The notes under the pieces were generated by a model, which searched no databases, was not told the origin of the DNA, and saw only the letters and a program-made list of their open reading frames with translations. From an uncultured Lachnospiraceae bacterium (lineage in GTDB: Bacteria > Bacillota > Clostridia > Lachnospirales > Lachnospiraceae), in contig CAKRNW010000119.1 of NCBI GenBank assembly GCA_934371505.1, forward strand, positions 1 through 5,881: a DNA stretch of 5,881 nucleotides, in the 5' to 3' direction. Made by a program: the position numbers and the translations under genes. Of this stretch, positions 1 through 5,672 are shown piece by piece (the first letter of the stretch is position 1; each line of letters starts with the position of its first letter).

Positions 1-450
1 CCCGGTGTGCGCCAGCCGATCTTTACCTCTTACTGTAATGGTACCACTGCTACTTGTACGGGATTGAGCCAATGGGGCTCCAAGTATCTGGGTGAACAGG
101 GTTATACCCCTATAGAAATTGTACGATACTACTACGGAAATGACATGTACATCAATACAGCCACCAGTGTATCCGGTATTCCCTCCTCCTGGCCGGGTTA
201 CGACCTGACCATCGGTGCCAGTGGAGAAAAGGTGCGCCAGCTGCAGCAACAGCTAAACCGGATTGCACAAAATTATCCGGCTCTGCCTACCCTGGCTGTG
301 GACGGGGTCTATGGCCGCAATACCGCTAATGCTGTCCGGATTTTCCAACGAATTTTCGGTCTTCCCCAGACCGGCATAGTGGACTATCCCACCTGGTATA
401 AAATCTCGGAAGTTTTTGTAGGTGTCAGCCGGATTTCAGAACCAGATTAA
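1..450 (+). CDS. SpoIID/LytB-like peptidoglycan-binding domain protein (3' end only)
   Basis: The reading frame is open to the left edge of the window, so the N-terminus is missing and the GTG at position 7 is unlikely to be the true start; 149 residues are visible. The first ~50 residues contain SYCNG, a nearby second Cys, and GLSQWGSKYLGEQGYTPIEI followed by RYYYGNDMYI. This matches the C-terminal part of SpoIID/LytB-type domains, where a G-(M/L)-SQWG motif precedes an EQGY...YYY segment. Residues ~68-140 form one PG_binding_1-type domain: GASGEKVRQLQQQLN, then DGVYGRNTANAVRIFQ, then GLPQTGIV...TWYKI. Known relatives in spore-forming Clostridia combine these two modules, and a role in cell-wall or spore peptidoglycan binding or remodelling is inferred. 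The protein stops about a dozen residues after the peptidoglycan-binding domain; as I recall, longer relatives continue with further copies, so this may be a short form. A terminator follows the stop directly, so it is the last gene of its transcript. Confidence 0.85.
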   Translation, partial: PGVRQPIFTSYCNGTTATCTGLSQWGSKYLGEQGYTPIEIVRYYYGNDMYINTATSVSGIPSSWPGYDLTIGASGEKVRQLQQQLNRIAQNYPALPTLAVDGVYGRNTANAVRIFQRIFGLPQTGIVDYPTWYKISEVFVGVSRISEPD

Positions 451-454
451 CTGT

Positions 455-518
455 CTCCACGGATATGCGCAGCATAAGCTTCTTCTCCGCAAGCTGCGCA
501 TACCCGTGGAGCGTTTTT
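455..518 (+). terminator. Rho-independent terminator of the SpoIID-like gene
   Basis: A 19-bp inverted repeat (arms 455-473 and 493-511, one A/C mismatch) encloses a 19-nt loop and is followed by a five-T run at 514-518. It begins 4 nt after the stop codon of the upstream gene. The other flank lacks a T tract on the minus strand, so it should act only on rightward transcripts. The loop is larger than usual. Confidence 0.85.
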
Positions 519-546
519 CATTCATAGGAAGGAATTTTCTATGCAT

Positions 547-582
547 AAAAAAAGAATCCTATCCATGCAGGATTCTTTTTTT
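547..582. terminator. Bidirectional terminator, mainly for mgtE
   Basis: A perfect 13-bp inverted repeat (arms 547-559 and 570-582) encloses a 10-nt loop. The arms end in seven A and seven T, so either strand yields a hairpin followed by a U tract. It lies 7 nt beyond the mgtE stop (minus strand) and 28 nt past the T run of the preceding rightward terminator. It therefore ends mgtE and also backs up the convergent transcript. Confidence 0.9.
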
Positions 583-589
583 ATCTTCT

Positions 590-1921
590 TTATAGATTCA
601 GCATATGGGTTGCTATGCTGAAATAAACCAACAGTGACAAGGCATCTACAATCGTTGTAATAAACGGGCTAGCCATAACTGCGGGGTCAAAGCCCAGTTT
701 CTTGGCAATCATAGGCAGACTGCATCCCACAATCTGGGCAATCATTACAGCGCAGACCAGGGTGAGACAGATAACAACTGCCACGGTAACCGCCACATGA
801 TCAAATACAAGCAGCTTTACGAAGTTTGCCACTGCAAGAGTGATACCGCACATCACGGCGATACGCACTTCCTTTCCTGCTACCTTAAACCAGTCTTTAA
901 ATTCCACTTCATTCAGGGACAGTCCACGGATAATAATGGCACTTGCCTGGCCACCGGCGTTACCACCGGTATCCATCAACATGGGAATATAGGCAGTCAA
1001 TACTACACAAATACTCAACGCATCTTCAAAGGATGAGATAATTTTACTGGTAAAGGTTGAGGAAATCATTAACAGTAAAAGCCAGGGGATTCTTTTTTTC
1101 CATCCATCTACAACAGAGGTTTTCAGATAAGGACGGTCAGATGGCATCACCGCCGCCATCTTCTCAATATCCTCTGTGGCCTCTTCCTGCATGATATCCA
1201 CGATATCATCCACCGTGATGATACCTACCATGCGGTTTTCATTATCCACCACCGGCATGGCTGTAAATCCATATTTCTGGAATTGTGCAGCGGCTTCCTC
1301 CTGGTCCGTATGTGTATTGATTGAGATAACATTTTCATGCATGATATCTCCAATCACCTCACTGGGATCACTCAGAAGCAGGTAACGCAGCGCCACTGTT
1401 CCCACCAGTCTGCGTCCACTGTCCAGCACATAGCAGATATTGACCGTCTCACGATCCAGTGCAATCTTTCTGATCCTCTCTATGGCTTCTGCCACCGTCA
1501 GATTTTCTTTCAGATCCACATACTCCACAGTCATGATGCTTCCGGCCGAATCCTCCGGATATCTCAACAGATCATTAACATCACGTCTGGTCTCGGGACT
1601 TACATTCGCCAACAGTTTCTTGACGATGTTCGCAGGCATTTCATCCAACAGGTCCGCTGCATCATCGGACATCAGGTTATCAATAATCACTCCTGCTTCT
1701 CTCTCAGAAAGCATGGTGATCAGGTACTGCTGTTCATCTACCTCCAGATAGGCAAACACATCTGCTGCCGCATCCTTAGGCAAAATACGAAAAACTTTAA
1801 GCATCTCCTCGTTGTCCAGTTCCTCGAGAACTGCTGCGATATCCGCATCGTTCATTTCCTCCAGGCGCTGACGCAGGCGAGTATATTGCTTATTCTCTAA
1901 CAGTTCAATAATTTCTTCCAT
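590..1921 (-). CDS. mgtE: Magnesium transporter MgtE (CBS-domain Mg2+ channel)
   Basis: This 443-residue protein is full length for the MgtE family (about 450). MgtE is a dimeric inner-membrane Mg2+ channel whose cytosolic domains bind Mg2+ and close the pore when internal Mg2+ is high. Residues ~20-122 form the helical MgtE_N domain. Two CBS domains span ~130-185 and ~193-248, with the second carrying GFTAMPVVDNENRMVGIITVDDI. A connecting helix leads to a hydrophobic C-terminal half (~276-443) consistent with five membrane helices. The family signature PMLMDTGGNAGGQAS is at 313-327. FDPAVMASPFITTIVDALSL (411-430) carries Asp426, which by position matches the pore Mg2+-binding aspartate of Thermus MgtE. 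The ATG at 1919-1921 is preceded by GGAGG (1931-1935) at 9-nt spacing, which supports this start. It has its own promoter (2059-2088) and a leader of about 130 nt containing a small overlapping ORF. I do not see the arrangement of an M-box riboswitch, although I could not search for it. A terminator follows at 547-582. Confidence 0.97.
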   Translation of the reverse strand: MEEIIELLENKQYTRLRQRLEEMNDADIAAVLEELDNEEMLKVFRILPKDAAADVFAYLEVDEQQYLITMLSEREAGVIIDNLMSDDAADLLDEMPANIVKKLLANVSPETRRDVNDLLRYPEDSAGSIMTVEYVDLKENLTVAEAIERIRKIALDRETVNICYVLDSGRRLVGTVALRYLLLSDPSEVIGDIMHENVISINTHTDQEEAAAQFQKYGFTAMPVVDNENRMVGIITVDDIVDIMQEEATEDIEKMAAVMPSDRPYLKTSVVDGWKKRIPWLLLLMISSTFTSKIISSFEDALSICVVLTAYIPMLMDTGGNAGGQASAIIIRGLSLNEVEFKDWFKVAGKEVRIAVMCGITLAVANFVKLLVFDHVAVTVAVVICLTLVCAVMIAQIVGCSLPMIAKKLGFDPAVMASPFITTIVDALSLLVYFSIATHMLNL

Positions 1922-2007
1922 AGCAATTTTCCTCCGGTATTCAGTTTCGTGGTCTTACTACTTCGCCCAGGAACAGGGTTATCTGTACTATGTGTACTTT
2001 TCTTCAT
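1897..2007 (-). CDS. Candidate 36-codon leader ORF overlapping the mgtE start
   Basis: An ATG at 2005-2007 opens a 36-codon frame ending with TAG at 1897-1899. It overlaps the first 25 nt of mgtE in another frame. A Shine-Dalgarno-like AAGGTGG precedes the ATG by about 7 nt, and the whole ORF lies inside the leader made from the promoter at 2059-2088. The peptide starts MKKSTHSTDNPVPGRSSK and ends GKLLWKKLLNC. It is polar and basic, with no signal peptide or domain, so a cis-acting regulatory role is more likely than a stable product. The D-N-P-V-P segment (residues 9-13) is of the Asp/Pro-rich kind found in enteric MgtL-type Mg2+-responsive leader peptides. Translation through the overlap would deliver ribosomes onto the mgtE start and could couple the two. 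I do not recognise it as a described family, and chance occurrence cannot be excluded for an ORF this short. Confidence 0.45.
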   Translation of the reverse strand: MKKSTHSTDNPVPGRSSKTTKLNTGGKLLWKKLLNC

Positions 2008-2018
2008 AATAAAACCAC
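1949..2018 (-). promoter_or_regulatory. Candidate structured leader RNA of mgtE
   Basis: In the mgtE-sense RNA, GTGGTTTTATTAT (2018 down to 2006) can pair with GTAGTAAGACCAC (1961 down to 1949) as 13 uninterrupted base pairs, three of them G-U. In the opposite strand those positions would be A/C mismatches, so the stem is specific to the mgtE transcript. The 5' arm includes the A and U of the leader-ORF ATG and lies next to its ribosome binding site. Two small hairpins could form within the enclosed 44 nt: GTAC/GTAC (1985-1997) and CCC/GGG (1966-1978). TTCCT at 1969-1973 is complementary to AGGAA of the mgtE ribosome binding site (1929-1933). These features suggest a translation-linked regulatory RNA; the function is inferred, and no known riboswitch was recognised. 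Confidence 0.4.
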
Positions 2019-2058
2019 CACCTTTCCAAAAGAAAATTTATGGAAACTTCCAATAGAA

Positions 2059-2088
2059 ACTATACTAAAATTTCAGAGTTTTTGTCAA
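2059..2088 (-). promoter_or_regulatory. Sigma-A-type promoter for mgtE
   Basis: On the minus strand there is a consensus -35 TTGACA (2083-2088), an 18-bp spacer, and a -10 TATAGT (2059-2064). Transcription should start near 2052. The promoter sits in the last codons of the yigZ-family gene, and the -10 overlaps its TAG stop (2060-2062). The mgtE leader therefore begins almost exactly where the upstream gene ends. Confidence 0.75.
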
Positions 2089-2698
2089 CATAAAATGAAT
2101 TTTCCAAGGACTCGTAAGACGCTTTTCCACAGGTACTTTCCGTAATTGCCTTTTCCAGAGATTCCCTCTCTTCTATGGGCAGACGCACGGTGATGGACAC
2201 TTTATCCGTATAGGCACTGTCCTGTTGCTCAATCCCCCGGTCATTTAAAATGTAGAGAACTTTTCCTACATTATTATAATCGGTGTCGATGCGAAGGATT
2301 ACCCCCTGCCTCATGATTCCAATCCGGCATTGATTCAAGCCTGCCTGTACAGCCTGGGTATAGGCACGCACCAGGCCGCCTGTTCCCAGTAAGGTTCCGC
2401 CGAAGTATCTGGTAACCACCACTGCCACATTGCGCACGCCGCTTCCCAGCAATACCTCCAGCATGGGACGTCCTGCTGTGCCGGAGGGCTCTCCATCGTC
2501 ATTGCATCTGGTCAGTTGAGCCTCATCTCCCAGTACAAATGCAGAACAGTTGTGTCTTGCATCCCAATATTTCTTTTTTATTTCCTCGATAAATGCCACG
2601 GCTTCCTCCTGAGTCTCCACCGGACGCAAAGTGGCAATAAAGCGGGATTTTTTCTCTTCAATTTCTCCGCTGCCACCTTCGATTAAAATTTTATACAT
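2060..2698 (-). CDS. yigZ: YigZ/IMPACT family protein (UPF0029)
   Basis: This 212-residue protein is the usual length for bacterial YigZ/YvyE proteins. Family hallmarks are KSRFIA (17-22), WDARHNCSAF (45-54), DDGEPSGTAGRP (67-78) and TRYFGGTLLGTGGLVRAY (96-113). Residues ~16-120 form the UPF0029/IMPACT N-terminal domain. Residues ~135-190 correspond to the DUF1949 C-terminal domain. It is cytosolic, with no signal peptide or membrane segment. The eukaryotic relatives IMPACT/YIH1 act on translational control through GCN1; the bacterial role is not settled, so I assign none. The ATG at 2696-2698 fits the family start (MYKIL...EEKKSRF), but its ribosome binding site is atypical, a run of six G at 2707-2712. 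No convincing promoter was found upstream on the minus strand, and no terminator separates it from mgtE. The B. subtilis equivalent is yvyE. Confidence 0.95.
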   Translation of the reverse strand: MYKILIEGGSGEIEEKKSRFIATLRPVETQEEAVAFIEEIKKKYWDARHNCSAFVLGDEAQLTRCNDDGEPSGTAGRPMLEVLLGSGVRNVAVVVTRYFGGTLLGTGGLVRAYTQAVQAGLNQCRIGIMRQGVILRIDTDYNNVGKVLYILNDRGIEQQDSAYTDKVSITVRLPIEERESLEKAITESTCGKASYESLENSFYVDKNSEILV

Positions 2699-2712
2699 GG
2701 GACTGTCCCCCC
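2699..2712 (-). promoter_or_regulatory. Atypical yigZ ribosome binding site with a small hairpin
   Basis: Directly before the yigZ ATG the minus strand reads GGGGGGACAGTCCC. The only Shine-Dalgarno candidate is the G run (2707-2712), and part of it can fold as GGGA-CAG-TCCC, which ends at the base before the start codon. An 11-codon ORF (ATG at 2724-2726, stop TAA at 2691-2693) also crosses this start in another frame. Its ribosome binding site, AGGAG, lies inside the palindrome at 2725-2748. Both points suggest weak or coupled initiation, which is inferred and untested. Confidence 0.35.
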
Positions 2713-2724
2713 GTTTGCTCGTTC

Positions 2725-2748
2725 ATGGTACAGGATCTCCTGTACCAT
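2725..2748. repeat. 24-bp perfect-arm palindrome between divergent genes
   Basis: An 11-bp inverted repeat (arm ATGGTACAGGA, 2725-2735, mirrored at 2738-2748) surrounds a 2-bp centre. It lies 26 bp upstream of the yigZ start and about 70 bp upstream of the penicillin-binding-protein -35 region. Neither side has a T tract, so it is not a terminator. It could be an operator for a dimeric regulator, or a 10-bp hairpin with a 4-nt loop in the yigZ 5' leader. I do not recognise it as a known operator: it does not fit the LexA, Rex or CcpA consensus. Confidence 0.6.
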
Positions 2749-2816
2749 TATGTTACCATATACCGGTTTAAATGCGAACAAAAAAGTGAACAATTCTTAA
2801 TATGGAAGAAAAAACC

Positions 2817-2845
2817 TTTATTTAAGAAGTATGTTTTGATATAAT
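2817..2845 (+). promoter_or_regulatory. Extended -10 promoter for the class A PBP gene
   Basis: A perfect TATAAT (2840-2845) is preceded by TGA, giving an extended -10 (TGN-TATAAT). A poor -35 (TTTATT, 2817-2822) lies 17 bp upstream, as is common with extended -10 promoters. The predicted transcript starts near 2852, giving a leader of about 42 nt. Confidence 0.75.
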
Positions 2846-2893
2846 GTATTAGTTAAAATTCAAAGCTTACAGAAAGGCTTAGGTTTATATTCG

Positions 2894-5656
2894 ATGAATT
2901 ATAGCAAAAAAGGTGTCCAGAAAAAACAAAAGGCACTGAATTCCAAATCTGTAAAATGGGGCAAAAAGCTGGGTGTGACTTTCCTGGAAGTCATTCTGAT
3001 TCTTGTCATCGGTGCCGGCATTATCGGTATCAGCGCAGGAATCGGTGTTTTTAAGGGAATTCTCGCCACTGCTCCTGATATAAGCAACATTGATGTATCA
3101 CCTTCCGGCTTCTCCACATTTGTCTACGACAATCAGGGAAACCAGACTGCAAAACTGGTGGCAACAGATTCCAACCGAATCCCGGTGAGTATGGATAAAA
3201 TTCCGGAAAACCTGGCTCACGCCTTTGTTGCCATCGAGGATGAGCGGTTTTATGATCACAACGGTATTGATATCAAGGGTATTATCCGTGCCGGCGCCGA
3301 TGCCGTTATGAAGGGCAAGCTGGGACAGGGTGCATCCACCATTACCCAGCAGCTTATTAAAAACAGTGTCTTTACCGGCTGGACAAGTGAAACTACCATG
3401 CAAAGTATCAAGCGGAAAATCCAGGAGCAGTACCTGGCTATTCAGCTTACCAAGGTCATGTCCAAGGACGATGTGCTCTGCAACTACATGAATACCATCA
3501 ACCTTGGTCAGAATACTCTGGGTGTACAGGCTGCCTCCCTCCGCTATTTTAATAAGGATGTAAGCCAGTTGGCACTGTCTGAGTGTGCCGTCATTGCCGG
3601 CATCACCCAGAACCCTTCCCGGTATAACCCGATTTCTCATCCCGAGGAAAACCAGAAACGTCGGGATAAAGTATTGAAAAATATGTTGGAACAAAGCTAT
3701 ATCTCGCAGACGGAATATGATGCTGCCATGGCCGACGATGTCTACTCCCGCATTCAGATTGTCAATGCAGAGACTGCCGATGATTCCATTAATTCCTATT
3801 TTGTGGATGCTCTGACAGATGTACTGATGGATGATCTGCTGGCAGCCGGCTACAACGAAACCCAGGCATACACCCTGCTCTACAGCGGCGGTTTACAGGT
3901 TTACTCCACCCAGGATCCAGATATTCAGGCAATTGCGGATGAAGTATGTTCCAATCCCGACAACTACCCGGAAAATGTAAAATGGCAGCTTTCCTACGAG
4001 CTGACTGTCAAAACCGCAGACGGTGACTATCAGAACTATAGCACGGAAATGTTTAAATCCTTTATCCACCAGGAAAATGCACGTTTTAACCTAATTTATT
4101 CTGACCAGGAAACCGCTTATTCTGACATTGAGCGCTACAAAGCTACTTTGTTAAATGACGGCGATGAAGTTTATGGTGAAAATATTACCCTGACTCCTCA
4201 GCCCCAGATCTCCATGACTATTGAAGATCAGAGCACCGGCTATGTGGCAGCCATGGTAGGTGGCCGCGGTGCCAAGGAGGGCAGCCGTACCTTAAACCGC
4301 GCCACAGATACCACCCGTCAGCCCGGTTCTACTTTTAAGATTGTGTCCACCTATGCTCCCGCACTGGACAGTGCAGGACTGACATTGGCCACTGTCATGA
4401 ATGACGCACCTTTCAACTATGCGGAAGGTCGTCCGGTAAAGAACTGGTATGGTGCGAAATACCGTGGTCTCTGCTCTCTGCGTACCGGTATCAAAGACTC
4501 CTTAAATATCGTTACCGTAAAGACTTTGACACAGATTACCCCTCAGCTTGGCTACGATTATCTGATAAACTTCGGTTTTACCACCCTGGTAGAGAGCGAA
4601 GTCATCGGCGGTCAGGTCTACTCTGATATCCAGCAGTCACTGGCTCTGGGCGGTATCACCAAGGGTGTAAAAAATATTGAACTGAATGCCGCTTATGCAA
4701 CCATTGCCAACGGCGGAACCTATATCAAGCCGAAGCTGTACACCAAAGTGCTTGACCACGATGGCAATGTCATCCTGGACAACACCGCTCCGGAAACCCG
4801 TCAGGTATTAAAGGAAACCACATCCTTCCTGCTCACCAGTGCCATGCAGGATGTGGTTACTTCCGGTACCGGTACTTCTGTAAACTTTGGTGGTATGGCT
4901 ATCGCAGGAAAAACCGGAACCACTTCCGATTACAATGATGTCTGGTTCTCCGGCTATACTCCTTATTATACCTGTACCACCTGGACAGGCTACGATAACA
5001 ACACAAAACTGTCCGGCTCCGGTGAGAAAAACCTGGCGAAGACTCTGTGGCGTGCAGTCATGTCACGAATCCATGAGAATCTGGAAAATCAGTCCTTCCC
5101 GGTTCCCGACGGTATTGTAACCGCTACCGTCTGCTCCCAGTCCGGTAAGTTACCCATTGCAGGACTTTGTGATGGCACTTTAAAGACCGAATATTTTGCA
5201 GAGGGTACCGTTCCCACAGAGAGCTGCGATGTCCACTACTCCGGTATGGTCTGCCCTATTGATAATCTTCCTGCCAGCGACCTCTGTCCTTTCAAAACAC
5301 CGGGAGTACTGGAACTGACACCAGTAGAAGACCCTGCATTGCAAAGTGGCACAGCCTCTGCCCTTGGCACCACTGCTGCCACCACCGATGAAGTTCTGGT
5401 AGACGAGAACGGTAATCCGATTCAGCAAATCACCACCTGTCACCACAACACAGCGTTCTTCTCCACACCGGATTATCTGACTACGTTACAAAGCGAGGTT
5501 CTGCTCTACTTCCAGAATGGTGCAACTGCCATTCCTCTGCCCAGTGCAGATGCCTCCGAGGAGGTAAAAAATGCAATTAACAGTGTCCTGGCTGCATTAA
5601 GCCAGGCAGCCACCCAACAGCCTCCGAGCACTCCCCCTGAGACTCAGGCACAGTAA
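2894..5656 (+). CDS. Class A penicillin-binding protein (PBP1A-type glycosyltransferase/transpeptidase)
   Basis: This 920-residue bifunctional enzyme polymerises lipid II into glycan strands and cross-links the stem peptides outside the membrane. A Lys-rich cytoplasmic tail (1-25) leads to one membrane anchor (~27-52). The GT51 glycosyltransferase domain (~75-265) shows EDERFYDHNG with catalytic Glu115, GASTITQQLIKN (146-157), RKIQEQY with Glu178, and NPSRYNP (240-246). The transpeptidase domain (~437-725) has the full active-site set: STFK with nucleophile Ser479 and Lys482, SLN (536-538), and KTGT (673-676). Past residue 740 comes a Cys-bearing segment (Cys747, 759, 778, 787, 798), then a Thr/Ala-rich linker, another Cys at 849 and a Pro/Gln-rich end. 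No alternative in-frame start lies between the promoter and the ATG. The ribosome binding site is weak (AGG at 2881-2883, 10-nt spacing; AAAGG at 2873-2877 is 16 nt away). It is of the mrcA/ponA type, but I give no symbol because these bacteria often carry several paralogues. The next gene follows after 16 nt. Confidence 0.96.
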   Translation: MNYSKKGVQKKQKALNSKSVKWGKKLGVTFLEVILILVIGAGIIGISAGIGVFKGILATAPDISNIDVSPSGFSTFVYDNQGNQTAKLVATDSNRIPVSMDKIPENLAHAFVAIEDERFYDHNGIDIKGIIRAGADAVMKGKLGQGASTITQQLIKNSVFTGWTSETTMQSIKRKIQEQYLAIQLTKVMSKDDVLCNYMNTINLGQNTLGVQAASLRYFNKDVSQLALSECAVIAGITQNPSRYNPISHPEENQKRRDKVLKNMLEQSYISQTEYDAAMADDVYSRIQIVNAETADDSINSYFVDALTDVLMDDLLAAGYNETQAYTLLYSGGLQVYSTQDPDIQAIADEVCSNPDNYPENVKWQLSYELTVKTADGDYQNYSTEMFKSFIHQENARFNLIYSDQETAYSDIERYKATLLNDGDEVYGENITLTPQPQISMTIEDQSTGYVAAMVGGRGAKEGSRTLNRATDTTRQPGSTFKIVSTYAPALDSAGLTLATVMNDAPFNYAEGRPVKNWYGAKYRGLCSLRTGIKDSLNIVTVKTLTQITPQLGYDYLINFGFTTLVESEVIGGQVYSDIQQSLALGGITKGVKNIELNAAYATIANGGTYIKPKLYTKVLDHDGNVILDNTAPETRQVLKETTSFLLTSAMQDVVTSGTGTSVNFGGMAIAGKTGTTSDYNDVWFSGYTPYYTCTTWTGYDNNTKLSGSGEKNLAKTLWRAVMSRIHENLENQSFPVPDGIVTATVCSQSGKLPIAGLCDGTLKTEYFAEGTVPTESCDVHYSGMVCPIDNLPASDLCPFKTPGVLELTPVEDPALQSGTASALGTTAATTDEVLVDENGNPIQQITTCHHNTAFFSTPDYLTTLQSEVLLYFQNGATAIPLPSADASEEVKNAINSVLAALSQAATQQPPSTPPETQAQ

Positions 5657-5672
5657 GAAAGGATTGATTGTT

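Noticed and set aside
541..621. 26-codon plus-strand ORF with a good AGGAAGGA ribosome binding site (ATG at 541-543)
   Set aside because: It runs through the bidirectional terminator and antisense into the mgtE 3' end, and the Lys and Phe codons come from the terminator's A and T tracts. No promoter is apparent after the preceding terminator.
1337..1900. 187-codon plus-strand open frame antisense to mgtE
   Set aside because: mgtE is unmistakable on the other strand. This frame has no recognisable domain, has an erratic His/Ile/Gln-rich composition and no ribosome binding site, so it is a shadow frame.
1922..2058. M-box (ykoK) Mg2+ riboswitch upstream of mgtE
   Set aside because: The leader is only about 130 nt, is partly occupied by the small ORF, and does not show an M-box arrangement that I can recognise. 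An Rfam search would settle it.
2761..2893. Promoter for yigZ on the minus strand
   Set aside because: Only weak matches were found, such as TTCGCA with a 17-bp spacer to TAACAT. None is convincing enough to list as a feature.
3098..3694. 198-codon minus-strand open frame opposite the PBP glycosyltransferase domain
   Set aside because: It lies fully within a well-conserved domain on the plus strand and shows no domain or supporting signals, so it is a shadow frame.
5588..5605. 6-bp hairpin (CTGGCT/AGCCAG) near the end of the PBP gene as a terminator
   Set aside because: It is inside the coding sequence, short and without a T tract, so it is probably incidental to Ala/Ser codons.
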